Shown here: one piece after another, positions 1-11,352 of the stretch
How positions within the stretch are numbered: position 1 is the stretch's first letter
Layout: each line of letters starts with the position of its first letter
From: Mycobacterium sp. 4858
Lineage (GTDB): Bacteria; Actinomycetota; Actinomycetes; Mycobacteriales; Mycobacteriaceae
Direction: 5' to 3'
NCBI RefSeq assembly: GCF_900240975.1
Contig: NZ_LT968776.1
Coordinates: 310,001 to 374,000 of the forward strand
Length of the DNA: 64,000 nt
The notes under the pieces: model-generated
The model's input: the letters and a program-made list of their open reading frames with translations, nothing else
Told to the model about the DNA's origin: nothing
The model's database searches: none
Program-made: the position numbers and the translations under genes

Positions 1-2217
<2,217 letters not shown>

Positions 2218-2221
<4 letters not shown>

Positions 2222-3279
2222 AACGAGTGGACCAGTGACACCAGGTCGGTCAACACGCCGGGGTCCGTTTCGGGCAGCACACCGTGGCCAAGGTTGAAGA
2301 CGTGACCGGTCGCGCCCGCGTCGACGGCGCGGCGCCCGTCCTCGACCACGGCCCGGGCGGCACGGTCCACGGCCGGCCACCCCGCCATCAGCACCACCGG
2401 ATCGAGGTTGCCCTGCAGCGCCGTGCCCGGCGCGACCCGGGCGGCCGCGTCGGTGAGCGACGTCCGCCAGTCCACCCCCACCACCGTTGCTGTGGCTGGT
2501 TTCAGGACCGTCGACATGGCACCCAGCAGCTCGGCGGTGCCGACCCCGAAGTGCGTCATCGGCACGCCGTGCTCGGCCAGCGCGCCGAAGACCCGGGCGC
2601 TGTGCGGTTGCACGTAGGTGCGGTAGTCGGCGAGCGACAGGGCGCCCGCCCACGAGTCGAACACCTGAACGGCGTCCACCCCGGCCTCCAGCTGCGCCCG
2701 CAGAAAGCCCACGGTGATGTCGGTGAGCTTTGCCATCAGCGCGTGCCAGGTGTCGGAATCGGCCAGCATCATCGCCTTGGTGCGGGCGTGGTGGCGGCTG
2801 GGGCCGCCCTCGATCAGATACGACGCCAGCGTGAACGGCGCGCCGGCGAACCCGATCAGCGGGACGTCGCCGAGCGCGGCCACCAGCAGCGTGACCGCAT
2901 CCGACACCGGCTGGATCCGTTGCCGGTCAAGGGGTTTCATCGCGTCGACGTCGGCGGCGGTGCGCACCGGCGACGCGATGACCGGCCCTACCCCCGCGAC
3001 GATGTCCAGGTCGACGCCCGCGCCGAGCAACGGCACCACGATGTCGGAGAACAGGATCGCCGCGTCGACGTCGTGCCGGCGCACCGGCTGCAGGGTGATC
3101 TCGCAGACCAGCTCGGCGTCGAAGCAGGCCGCCAGCATGTCGGTCTGCGCCCGCAGCGCCCGGTATTCCGGCAGCGAGCGACCCGCCTGCCGCATGAACC
3201 ACACCGGGATCCGGTTGGGTTTCGCACCGGTGACGGCGGCCAGATACGGCGACTCGGGGAGGTCGCGGCGAGTACTCAT
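2218..3279 (-). CDS. hemE: uroporphyrinogen decarboxylase
   Basis: A 353-residue cytoplasmic enzyme that decarboxylates the four acetate side chains of uroporphyrinogen III to give coproporphyrinogen III. The N-terminal signature [17 protein letters not shown] is the substrate-pocket loop of the family, and FDSWAGALS and GNLDPVVLM are further conserved segments. The ATG at 3277-3279 gives normal length. It is the first gene of the minus-strand haem operon and diverges from the enoyl-CoA hydratase gene across only 57 bases, which must hold both promoters. Confidence 0.96.
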
Positions 3280-3336
3280 TGTCCCCAATGCTGCCACGAC
3301 GGCGGCCTCCGTCCCGCGCTGCGTACTATCACGACC

Positions 3337-4158
3337 GTGCCAGTCAGCCAGCCGCCCGTGAATTACGACGAGTTCCCCAGCCTGCGGTGCGACCTGGGCG
3401 ATGACGGCATCCTGACCGTGGTTCTCGACGCTCCCGGCCTCAACTCGGTCGGGCCGCAGATGCACCGCGACCTTGCCGACATCTGGCCGGTGATCGCCCG
3501 CGACCCCGACGTGCGCGTCGTGCTGGTCCGCGGCGAGGGCAAGGCCTTTTCCTCCGGCGGCAGCTTCGACCTGATCGACGAGACGATCAGCGACTACGAA
3601 GGCCGGATGCGCATCATGCGGGAGGCCCGCGATCTGGTGCTCAACATGGTCAATTTCGACAAACCCGTCGTCTCGGCGATCCGCGGGCCGGCCGTCGGCG
3701 CGGGCCTGGTGGTGGCCCTGCTCGCCGACGTCTCGGTGGCCGGTCGCACGGCGAAGCTCATCGACGGGCACACCAAGCTGGGCGTGGCCGCCGGGGACCA
3801 CGCCGCGATCTGCTGGCCCCTGTTGGTCGGCATGGCCAAGGCCAAGTACTACCTGCTCACCTGCGAGACGCTGCTGGGCGAGGAGGCCGAGCGGATCGGC
3901 CTGGTGTCCCTCTGCGTCGACGACGACGACGTGTTGGCCACGGCGACGCGGATCGCGGAGGACCTGGCGCGCGGCGCCCAGAACGCGATCCGCTGGACCA
4001 AGCGCAGCCTCAACCACTGGTACCGCATGTTCGCGCCCACCTTCGAGACCTCGCTCGGGCTGGAGTTCCTCAGCTTCAGCGGCCCCGACGTGCAGGAAGG
4101 CCTCGCCGCGCATCGCGAGAAGCGGCCCGCCCGATTTACCGGCGGAACAGGGTCCTGA
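3337..4158 (+). CDS. echA15: enoyl-CoA hydratase/isomerase family protein (EchA15-like)
   Basis: A 273-residue crotonase-fold protein, GTG start. The oxyanion-hole segments are visible as [13 protein letters not shown] (about residue 68) and [19 protein letters not shown] (about residue 113). Crotonases act on CoA thioesters, usually hydrating enoyl-CoA in fatty-acid breakdown; the specific substrate here is unknown. It diverges from hemE, an arrangement also seen in M. tuberculosis. Whether both classical hydratase glutamates are present was not resolved, so isomerase or another crotonase activity is possible. Confidence 0.88.
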   Translation: MPVSQPPVNYDEFPSLRCDLGDDGILTVVLDAPGLNSVGPQMHRDLADIWPVIARDPDVRVVLVRGEGKAFSSGGSFDLIDETISDYEGRMRIMREARDLVLNMVNFDKPVVSAIRGPAVGAGLVVALLADVSVAGRTAKLIDGHTKLGVAAGDHAAICWPLLVGMAKAKYYLLTCETLLGEEAERIGLVSLCVDDDDVLATATRIAEDLARGAQNAIRWTKRSLNHWYRMFAPTFETSLGLEFLSFSGPDVQEGLAAHREKRPARFTGGTGS

Positions 4159-4332
4159 GCTGGGTCGATAGGTTGCCATGGGGTCTCATAACGGGTTGGT
4201 AGCGGTCGGCGCGCCTGATTCCGCGTGTCCCCCGATGGGTCTACCGTCGGACCCTGTGACCCGTGCCGCGCCGACGCAGAACCGTCACGATGCGGTGGAG
4301 GCACCACCCGCTTGCGGGGGAGAGTGGCGCTC

Positions 4333-4968
4333 ATGACCTACGCCGCGCCGCCGCGAAGTGGCCGGGATGAACAGGAGCGGCGCCAAGTGACCTCAGCTGA
4401 ACCGGAGCCATTCCGCGAGGCGGTCGCGGCCATGAACGGCGTCACCGTGCGCCCCGAGATCGAACTGGGCCCCATCCGCCCCCCGCAACGCCTCGCGCCC
4501 TACAGCTACGCGCTGGGGGCCGAGGTCAAACATCCCGACCGCGAAATCATCCCCGAGCGATCCGACGGCGACGCCTTCGGCCGCCTGATCCTGCTGTACG
4601 ACCCGGAAGGCGCCGACGCGTGGGACGGCACCATCCGCCTGGTGGCCTACATCCAGGCCGACCTGGACCCCAGCGAGGCCGTCGACCCCCTGCTGCCCGA
4701 GGTGGCGTGGAGCTGGCTCGTCGACGCGCTGGAATCCCGGATGGAGCAGGTCACCGCCCTGGGCGGCACGGTCACGGCCACCACCTCGGTGCGCTACGGC
4801 GACATCTCCGGACCGCCGCGCGCCCACCAGTTGGAGCTGCGGGCGTCGTGGACGGCGACCACGCCCCAGGTTGGCGTCCACGTCGAGGCGTTCTGCGAGG
4901 TGCTCGAACACGCGGCGGGACTTCCGCCGACGGGCGTCACCGACCTGAGCTCGAGGTCACGCGCCTGA
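4333..4968 (+). CDS. DUF3000 family protein (Rv2680-like)
   Basis: A conserved actinobacterial protein of unknown function, 211 residues from the ATG at 4333. That start has a purine-rich GGGGGAGAG eight bases upstream and gives the family length. A GTG at 4387, preceded by AGGAG, is an alternative that would remove 18 residues. No signal peptide or membrane segment is visible. Its stop is one base before the RNase D-like ATG, so the two are almost certainly cotranscribed. Confidence 0.82.
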   Translation: MTYAAPPRSGRDEQERRQVTSAEPEPFREAVAAMNGVTVRPEIELGPIRPPQRLAPYSYALGAEVKHPDREIIPERSDGDAFGRLILLYDPEGADAWDGTIRLVAYIQADLDPSEAVDPLLPEVAWSWLVDALESRMEQVTALGGTVTATTSVRYGDISGPPRAHQLELRASWTATTPQVGVHVEAFCEVLEHAAGLPPTGVTDLSSRSRA

Positions 4969-4969
4969 C

Positions 4970-6262
4970 ATGTGCGAACCGGCCGCCGACGGGCCCGTCA
5001 GCACCGACCCCGACAGCAGCGAACCCCAGCCCACCCCGCTGCTGCGCCCGGCCGAAGGGATCCCGGACCTCTCCGTGACCGTCCGCCAGATCGAAGCGGC
5101 AGCCGAGCTCCTGGATCGTGGGCGTGGGCCGTTTGCGGTGGACGCCGAGCGGGCGTCGGGTTTCCGGTACTCCAACCGGGCCTACCTGATCCAGATCCGG
5201 CGGGCCGGCGCCGGCACCGTGCTCATCGACCCGGTCAGCCACGGCGCCGACCCGCTCGAGGCGCTGCGGCCCGTCGCCGAGGTGCTGAGCGAAGACGAAT
5301 GGATCCTGCATTCGGCCGACCAGGACCTGCCCTGCCTGGCGGAGGTCGGCTTGCAGCCACCGGCGCTCTACGACACCGAGCTCGCCGGCCGGCTGGCCGG
5401 GTTCGAGCGGGTGAACCTGGCGACCATGGTGGAGCGGCTGCTGGGGTCCGGGCTGGCCAAGGGCCACGGCGCGGCGGACTGGTCCAAACGGCCGCTGCCC
5501 GAGGAATGGCTCAACTACGCGGCGCTGGATGTGGAACTGCTCATCGAGCTGCGCGCCGCGATCGCCGACGTTCTGGCCCAGCAGGGCAAAACGGGTTGGG
5601 CCGCAGAGGAATTCGACTATCTGCGTGCCACGGGCACCAGGGAGCCAGGCGCGGCGAGTCGGCCGGACCGGTGGCGGCGCACGTCGGGGATCCATCGGGT
5701 GCGCGACCGGCGCGGCCTGGCCGCGGTCCGCGAGCTGTGGTTGACGCGCGACCGCATCGCCGAGCGCCGCGACATTGCGCCGCGACGCATCCTGCCGGAC
5801 TCGGCCATCATCGAGGCCGCCATCGCCGACCCGAAGACGGTCGAGGAGCTCACCGCGCTGCCGGTCTTCGGCGGGCGCAATCAACGTCGCAGCGCCGCCA
5901 CGTGGTTGGGGGCACTGGAAGCGGCCAGGCAAACCAAGAATCCGCCCGTGGACGCCGAACCGCCGAACGGTCCGCCGCCGCCGGCGCGGTGGAGCCGGCG
6001 CAAACCGGAGGCCGCCGCGCGGCTGGAGGCGGCGCGTGCGGCGCTGTCCCAGGTGTCGGAGCGGGTCAACGTACCCACCGAGAACCTGGTCTCCCCCGAC
6101 CTGGTGCGACGGCTGTGCTGGGACTGGGAACCCGCGCCCGACCCCCTGGAGGCGGTCGAAGGGTTCCTGCGCGCCGGGCAGGCGCGGCAGTGGCAGCGGG
6201 AATTGGTGGATCCTCCGCTGGCCACAGCGTTGCAGCCGCCCGCCGCGCCCGAGAACTCCTAG
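4970..6262 (+). CDS. RNase D-like 3'-5' exonuclease with HRDC domain
   Basis: A 430-residue DEDD-family exonuclease. The three exonuclease motifs are visible: FAVDAERASGF (DxE) near residue 55, LHSADQDLPCL near residue 110, and YAALDVELLIEL (Yx3D) near residue 185, so it belongs to the DEDDy class. An HRDC nucleic-acid-binding domain follows, around residues 240-310, then a proline-rich linker and a conserved C-terminal region. The likely role is 3' trimming of structured RNAs. It is probably cotranscribed with the DUF3000 gene, whose stop is one base upstream. It marks the left border of the Esp-like island. Confidence 0.9.
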   Translation: MCEPAADGPVSTDPDSSEPQPTPLLRPAEGIPDLSVTVRQIEAAAELLDRGRGPFAVDAERASGFRYSNRAYLIQIRRAGAGTVLIDPVSHGADPLEALRPVAEVLSEDEWILHSADQDLPCLAEVGLQPPALYDTELAGRLAGFERVNLATMVERLLGSGLAKGHGAADWSKRPLPEEWLNYAALDVELLIELRAAIADVLAQQGKTGWAAEEFDYLRATGTREPGAASRPDRWRRTSGIHRVRDRRGLAAVRELWLTRDRIAERRDIAPRRILPDSAIIEAAIADPKTVEELTALPVFGGRNQRRSAATWLGALEAARQTKNPPVDAEPPNGPPPPARWSRRKPEAAARLEAARAALSQVSERVNVPTENLVSPDLVRRLCWDWEPAPDPLEAVEGFLRAGQARQWQRELVDPPLATALQPPAAPENS

Positions 6263-6456
6263 GGCGCGGGGAAATTTCACTCGGCAGTGCGGGTGATTTT
6301 CGCCGTCAGCCTTTCCTCGCCGCGGACGAGGCGCGGACCGTAGACCGCGACTAAATGCCCGGACCGTCCCCAAAAATTGGCGCTCTGGCCACCCTGTGAC
6401 TGCTGTTAGGCTCGGCGTAGGACGCGAAGTCCCCACTCGCAGAAGGGATCATGGCA

Positions 6457-7698
6457 ATGGTCGTTGCCGCTTCCGAAATCGGCGGTCTGGTAGGCAGCCT
6501 GGCCGGCATAGGAAAGAATGCCGCCGCTAAGGATTGGGTTGCGACCGGTATCGGCGGCGGCGCGTTCGCCATGGAAACGACCAAAATTGCCGTCAAGGCG
6601 ATCGTCGAGCGAAGGATAAAAGCGGAAATAGAACGCGGTCTCGAGGAGCGAACCAATCCCTGGGCGGCGGAGGTGCCGATTATCGAATGGGGAATTGTCG
6701 CCATCACGGTCTTCGAATATTTCCTCGGCCTCGGTGACGCCTCCAAGGGAGCGGAGTTCGACAACGCGCGTTCCAAGCTCGACTCGCCCAAGAAAGACTT
6801 GGAGTCCGCCTTCCCCGACAGCGGCTGGGAGGGCTCCGCGTCGGAAGAGTACGCCAAACAGAACCGAGCCCAGCTGGACCGCGTGAACCTGATGCGAGAT
6901 CAGGACCAGGCGATGATGGAGATCCTGACGGCCGAAGTCGATCAGCTCACCGAGATTCGCCGTGCCGTCGCCGGAATCAAGGACGGCCTCACCGGCTGCA
7001 TCTTTGTCGCCCTCCTGATCAAAGCGCAGGGGAGCGAAGCCTCGTCCCTGGTGTTTCAGAAAGTCGTCACCATCGCGGCGATCACCGCAACAGTGGGCGC
7101 CATCGGTTACATGGAATTCTTCTCGGGCACCGAGACCCGGCCCAAGGTCCAGGAAGTGGTCCGCGAATACGAGAAGATCATTGCGGAGATGAAGGACTAT
7201 CTGTCGACTTCGCGAATTGCGCCGTCCGCTCGCATGGCGCCCTCGGCGGAATCCACCGTCTCCGACTTCGCCACCGAGTCCACGTCGTCCGCGCTCACCG
7301 GCACCTCCACGCCGGCCGGTACGGCCGCGCCGGTGACGGCTCCTCGCCTGAGCGAACTCATCCAGATGTCGGGCCGGCCGGTGCAGGGCATGCCCACCCC
7401 GGCTCAGCCGGTGGAGGCGTCCGCTCAAGCCGGCCAGGTCGCGGCGCCGGCCCCCACGCCGACGAGCCCCGTCAGCGCTCAGCCGTCGCCCTCAACCGCG
7501 CGGCAGCGCAAGGCGCCCGCAGCCGCCGAAGGGGCCACGACCACCGGAGCCGGCCCCGAGGACACCATTCCGAGCGACGGGGCCGAAGTCGTCGGAGCGG
7601 CCGCGGGCACCGGGGCCGCGGAGCGGGCACCCGCCGAGGTCGCGGCGCTCAAAGCCGAGCAGCCGGCAGACCCGAACCGGCCGCAGCCCGCCCCGTAA
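6457..7698 (+). CDS. EspA/EspE-family ESX secretion-associated protein
   Basis: About 413 residues. The central segment SGWEGSASEEYAKQNRAQ resembles the EspA signature WLGSAADKYAGKNR of M. tuberculosis (recalled), including the WxG turn. A hydrophobic stretch near residues 205-220 (TIAAITATVGAIGY) could be membrane-active. The last 170 residues are low-complexity, rich in Ala, Pro, Ser and Thr, as in EspA. ATGs occur at 6451 and 6457 in frame; AGAAGGG ends at 6447, so 6457 has the better spacing. It leads an EspA-EspC-EspD-like gene order. Base composition looks less GC-rich than the flanks. EspA-type proteins are co-secreted with ESX-1 substrates; which ESX system serves this one is unknown. 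Confidence 0.72.
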   Translation: MVVAASEIGGLVGSLAGIGKNAAAKDWVATGIGGGAFAMETTKIAVKAIVERRIKAEIERGLEERTNPWAAEVPIIEWGIVAITVFEYFLGLGDASKGAEFDNARSKLDSPKKDLESAFPDSGWEGSASEEYAKQNRAQLDRVNLMRDQDQAMMEILTAEVDQLTEIRRAVAGIKDGLTGCIFVALLIKAQGSEASSLVFQKVVTIAAITATVGAIGYMEFFSGTETRPKVQEVVREYEKIIAEMKDYLSTSRIAPSARMAPSAESTVSDFATESTSSALTGTSTPAGTAAPVTAPRLSELIQMSGRPVQGMPTPAQPVEASAQAGQVAAPAPTPTSPVSAQPSPSTARQRKAPAAAEGATTTGAGPEDTIPSDGAEVVGAAAGTGAAERAPAEVAALKAEQPADPNRPQPAP

Positions 7699-7754
7699 CG
7701 CCGTCGCGCCCCAACCCGCTTGCGGTGCAACCGTTTACCAGACGAGGAGGTTCC

Positions 7755-8069
7755 ATGGCGAACTTGAGCGTCACGTCGACGTATCTTGACAAGTTGGCCC
7801 GCGCACAGGACGCGACCAAGGAAAATTTCAAATCGTCCGCCGGGGCGGTCGACGGGGTCGGCGTCAACGTGTGGCTCAACCACGGCCTGGCCTGCGGACC
7901 CGGCAACGACGCCGTCGTGGGAGTCGAGGTAAGCCGCGCGGAGGCGATCCAGCTCATGATCGAGGTCGCCACCGACCTCGCCGCGAACCTGCGTGCCGCC
8001 GCCAAAGCGTACGACGGCACCGACCAAGATGCCGCCCAGAATCTCGACAAACAGGTGCTTCCCGGCTGA
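7755..8069 (+). CDS. EspC/EspF-family small ESX secretion-associated protein
   Basis: A 104-residue protein with a near-ideal ribosome site (GAGGAGG, four bases before ATG). NHGLACGPGNDAV aligns by eye with the THGPYCSQFNDTL segment of M. tuberculosis EspC, and the length is the same. A C-terminal YDGTD (Y86, D90) fits the YxxxD/E secretion signal used by type VII systems; EspC carries YSEAD at the equivalent place. It lies 56 bases after the EspA-like gene. Likely a secreted partner of that protein. Confidence 0.78.
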   Translation: MANLSVTSTYLDKLARAQDATKENFKSSAGAVDGVGVNVWLNHGLACGPGNDAVVGVEVSRAEAIQLMIEVATDLAANLRAAAKAYDGTDQDAAQNLDKQVLPG

Positions 8070-8253
8070 TCCCGGCAACGACCACCCCAGTTGTTCACCG
8101 CTCGGCAACCCGATCGCAACGACCGGCCGGAATCGACCTGGGGAGCCGGATCCACTGGCCTACATGGAAGTTCGTCCGCCCGCCCCGGTGGACGCACTGT
8201 AGGCTCTACCTACCGGACAGCCGCCCAGGCTATGAATCCGAGAGAAGGACGCC

Positions 8254-8841
8254 GTGGCCCAGCTTCCGAATGCGAACGAAGATCCCACCGACATCTTCGC
8301 TGCAATGAATTTCGCGCCCGCCGGCGAACCCGCGGCCGACCGCGAACCCGACACGCTGACAGCCCTCAGCTTCTCCGTCGCCGCCGAGGACAGCGCCGAG
8401 GAGTCCCCGCTTGAGCCGGCGCCGGAGTTCGCGCCCGCCGAGCCCGTCGACACCGCAACGGTGCTCGCCACACAGACGGCAGCCGCCGAGGAGGCCGACG
8501 AGGAGGACGTCGTCCCGCTGTTCACCGTGACCAATCCCCCCGGGACGGTGTCGGTGTCGGCGCTTGGAGACGGCGGAATCGGGCAAGTCACCCTGTCCGA
8601 GAAGGTCGCGGGCATGACCGAAGCCGAACTGGCCGAGGAGATAATCGTCGTCGCGCACCTGGCGAGCCAGAAAGGGCAAGCGGCCCAACACGAATTCCTG
8701 ATGGCGAACATGCGCGAATTGGGCGCCGATGATCCCGATGCCGTGCGCGAACTCCTGGAGTACGGCATGGAACTCACGTCGCCGGAGCGGGCCGCCGAGA
8801 CGCAGGCGCACGTTTTCGCCACCCGATACGCGACCGAGTGA
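8254..8841 (+). CDS. EspD/EspH-family protein
   Basis: A 195-residue acidic protein, GTG start behind AGAGAAGGA. Residues about 88-150 carry PLFTVTNPPGTVSVSAL followed by an E-L-A-E-E-I-hydrophobic stretch that closely matches M. tuberculosis EspD (ALFTVTNPPRTVSVSTL), and both proteins end with the motif AHVFATRY/AEVFATRY. The N-terminal 85 residues are Ala/Glu/Pro-rich and variable. EspD stabilises EspA and EspC in M. tuberculosis; the same role is inferred here. A 184-base gap separates it from the EspC-like gene, so a separate promoter is possible. Confidence 0.78.
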   Translation: MAQLPNANEDPTDIFAAMNFAPAGEPAADREPDTLTALSFSVAAEDSAEESPLEPAPEFAPAEPVDTATVLATQTAAAEEADEEDVVPLFTVTNPPGTVSVSALGDGGIGQVTLSEKVAGMTEAELAEEIIVVAHLASQKGQAAQHEFLMANMRELGADDPDAVRELLEYGMELTSPERAAETQAHVFATRYATE

Positions 8842-8887
8842 CGGTCTCGGCCCGGCAGGAGAACAGTTGCCGCCGTACGGATTTGGG

Positions 8888-9235
8888 CTAGCTCAGGCCC
8901 AACGACTCCGTCATCAGCGTGGTCATGCGCGCCAGCGACTCGACTAGCTGCCGGTGCTGGGCTTCGTTGGCGGCATCGACCGCGGCCACCGCGTTGCGCA
9001 GGGCCTCGTTGACGCGTTGCTCGACCGTCTCGGCGCCCAGCCGTAACAGGCCGTCTTCGATCTGGAGATCGGTGATCCCGCGGCGCGCGTTCAGCGTCAC
9101 CTCGACGGTGTTGGCTTCGTCTGCGGCCGTGAAGGTTTCGGTGTTCGTTCGGTGGATCTGGTCTTCGAGGGCGGACTGGAACCGTTGCCCGAACTCCATG
9201 GCCTCAGCCAACTGCGGGTGCATTCCTGCGGTCAT
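8888..9235 (-). CDS. EspL-like, YbaB/EbfC-fold protein
   Basis: A 115-residue protein resembling EspL (Rv3880c), which has the same length. FQSALEDQIHRTNTETF, the T-V-E-V-T strand and QRVNEALRNA match EspL closely by eye. The family shares the YbaB/EbfC nucleoid-protein fold. The chosen ATG at 9235 follows GAAGGA with six-base spacing; an upstream start (9265) lacks such a site. It converges on the EspD-like gene. In M. tuberculosis EspL is encoded beside espB/espK and supports EspE and EspF stability, so finding it beside an EspACD-like trio is unusual. Confidence 0.78.
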   Translation of the reverse strand: MTAGMHPQLAEAMEFGQRFQSALEDQIHRTNTETFTAADEANTVEVTLNARRGITDLQIEDGLLRLGAETVEQRVNEALRNAVAAVDAANEAQHRQLVESLARMTTLMTESLGLS

Positions 9236-9372
9236 GTGATGTCCTTCGTCCTCGGCTGACGGCACGGCCCACTACCGCTCTTCAGTCTAAGGCGAGCTGC
9301 GATGGTTCGCCGCACCCTTCACCGCATCGGCCCCGGGGTGCCGAGTCGACGGCGCCACCCCAGCCGCTGCGC

Positions 9373-11298
9373 CTAGTCGAGGTGCTCGCGGATCTCCGCT
9401 TCGGTGACGGCGCTGCCCAGCGCGGCGACCCAGCCGGTGATGCGGCGGGCCACGTCCTGATCCGTCAGCCCCAGCTCGGCCAGCAGCTCGCCCCGCGAGG
9501 CGTGCTCATAGAACCGCTGCGGCAGGCCCACATCCCGGCACGGCACGTCGATCTCCGCGGCGCGCAGGGCCGCGGACACCGCCGACCCGATGCCGCCGTT
9601 GACGCCGTTGTCCTCGCACGTGACCACCAGTTTGTGCTGGGCGGCGAGCTCGAGGACCGCTTCGGAGACCGGTAGTACCCAGCGCGGGTCGATGACCGTC
9701 ACGCCGATCCCCTGGTTGTGCAGCCGCTTGGCGACCTCCAACGCCATCGGGACGAACGCGCCGACGCCCACCAGCAGCACGTCATGATTGAGCCCGTCGG
9801 CCGGCACCGCGAGCACGTCGACGCCCGAAAGGCCGGTGCCTCGCCGCTCGATGGCCGGAATGTCTTCGCCCACATCACCTTTGGGGAACCGGAGCGCGGT
9901 CGGGCCGTCGTTGACCTCCAGCGCCTCACCGAGTTCCTCGCGCAACCGGGTGGCGTCGCGGGGCGCGGCCACCCGCATGCCGGGCACGATGCCCAGCATC
10001 GACATGTCCCACATGCCGTTGTGGCTGGCGCCGTCCGAACCGGTGATGCCGGCCCGGTCGAGCACCATGGTGACGGGCAGCTTGTGCAGGGCCACGTCCA
10101 TCATGATCTGGTCGAAGGCCCGGTTGAGGAACGTCGAATAGATGGCCACCACCGGGTGCATGCCGCCCATCGCCAGCCCCGCCGCCGACGTCAGGGCGTG
10201 TTGCTCGGCGATGCCGACGTCGAACAGGCGGTCCGGGAACTGCTGCCCGAACGCGCTCAACCCGGTCGGGCCGGGCATCGCCGCGGTAATCGCCACGATG
10301 TCGCGGCGTTTCCTGGCGTAGCCGATCAGGGCATCGGAGAACGTGGCGGTCCACCCCGGCCCGGCGACCTTGGTGGCCTGCCCGGTGACGGGGTCGATGA
10401 CGCCGCACGAGTGCATCTGTTCGGCTTCGTCGTCCTCCGCCGGGGCGTAGCCCATGCCCTTGCGGGTGACGACGTGCACGATCACCGGCCGGCCGAAGCC
10501 GCGCGCGTGGCGCAGCGCCGCCTCCACCGCGCGTTCGTCGTGCCCGTCGACCGGACCCACGTACTTGAGCCCGAGATCGGTGAACAGCAGCTGCGGGGAC
10601 AGGGAGTCCTTGATGCCGGCCTTGACGCTGTGCATGAACCGGTAGGCGAGCTCGCCGAGCAGCGGCAGCGAGCGCACCGCGTCGCGGCCCTTCTCCAGCG
10701 CCTGCTCGTAGGCCGGCTGCAGCCGCAGGGTGGCCAGGCGGTCGGCGACGCCGCCGATGGTCGGCGCGTAGCTGCGGCCGTTGTCGTTCACCACGATGAT
10801 CACCGGGCGTTTCGATGCCGCGATGTTGTTCAGCGCCTCCCAGCACATGCCGCCGGTGAGGGCGCCGTCCCCGACCACGGCGACCACGTGCCGGTTGCGG
10901 TGACCGGTCAGCTCGAACGCCTTGGCCAGGCCGTCGGCGTAGGACAGCGCCGCGCTGGCGTGGCTGGACTCCACCCAGTCGTGTTCGCTCTCCGCGCGCG
11001 ATGGGTAGCCCGACAGTCCGCCCTTCTTGCGCAGGCCCTCAAAGTCCTGCGCGCGCCCGGTCAGCATCTTGTGGACGTACGCCTGATGACCGGTGTCGAA
11101 GATGATCGGGTCATGCGGCGAGTCGAAGACCCGATGCAGCGCCAGCGTCAACTCGACCACGCCGAGGTTGGGCCCGAGGTGTCCACCGGTGGCAGCGACC
11201 TTGTGGATCAGGAACTCGCGAATCTCGGCGGCGAGTTCGCGCAGTTGCTGCCCCGACAGGTGTTGCAGATCAGCGGGCCCGCGGATCTGTTCCAGCAT
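9373..11298 (-). CDS. dxs: 1-deoxy-D-xylulose-5-phosphate synthase
   Basis: A 641-residue thiamine-diphosphate enzyme that condenses pyruvate and glyceraldehyde 3-phosphate, the entry step of the MEP isoprenoid pathway. The ThDP motif begins GDGALTGG near residue 145 and ends NN about 25 residues on; the transketolase-type pyrimidine domain shows [17 protein letters not shown] near residue 415. Length is normal. It is separated from the EspL-like gene by 137 bases with no recognisable gene and marks the right border of the Esp-like island. Confidence 0.96.
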   Translation of the reverse strand: MLEQIRGPADLQHLSGQQLRELAAEIREFLIHKVAATGGHLGPNLGVVELTLALHRVFDSPHDPIIFDTGHQAYVHKMLTGRAQDFEGLRKKGGLSGYPSRAESEHDWVESSHASAALSYADGLAKAFELTGHRNRHVVAVVGDGALTGGMCWEALNNIAASKRPVIIVVNDNGRSYAPTIGGVADRLATLRLQPAYEQALEKGRDAVRSLPLLGELAYRFMHSVKAGIKDSLSPQLLFTDLGLKYVGPVDGHDERAVEAALRHARGFGRPVIVHVVTRKGMGYAPAEDDEAEQMHSCGVIDPVTGQATKVAGPGWTATFSDALIGYARKRRDIVAITAAMPGPTGLSAFGQQFPDRLFDVGIAEQHALTSAAGLAMGGMHPVVAIYSTFLNRAFDQIMMDVALHKLPVTMVLDRAGITGSDGASHNGMWDMSMLGIVPGMRVAAPRDATRLREELGEALEVNDGPTALRFPKGDVGEDIPAIERRGTGLSGVDVLAVPADGLNHDVLLVGVGAFVPMALEVAKRLHNQGIGVTVIDPRWVLPVSEAVLELAAQHKLVVTCEDNGVNGGIGSAVSAALRAAEIDVPCRDVGLPQRFYEHASRGELLAELGLTDQDVARRITGWVAALGSAVTEAEIREHLD

Positions 11299-11352
11299 CC
11301 CGATAGTCTACGCAGCGGCCGCCGGAACAGCAGGGAGCCGGAGGTAGCCGGC

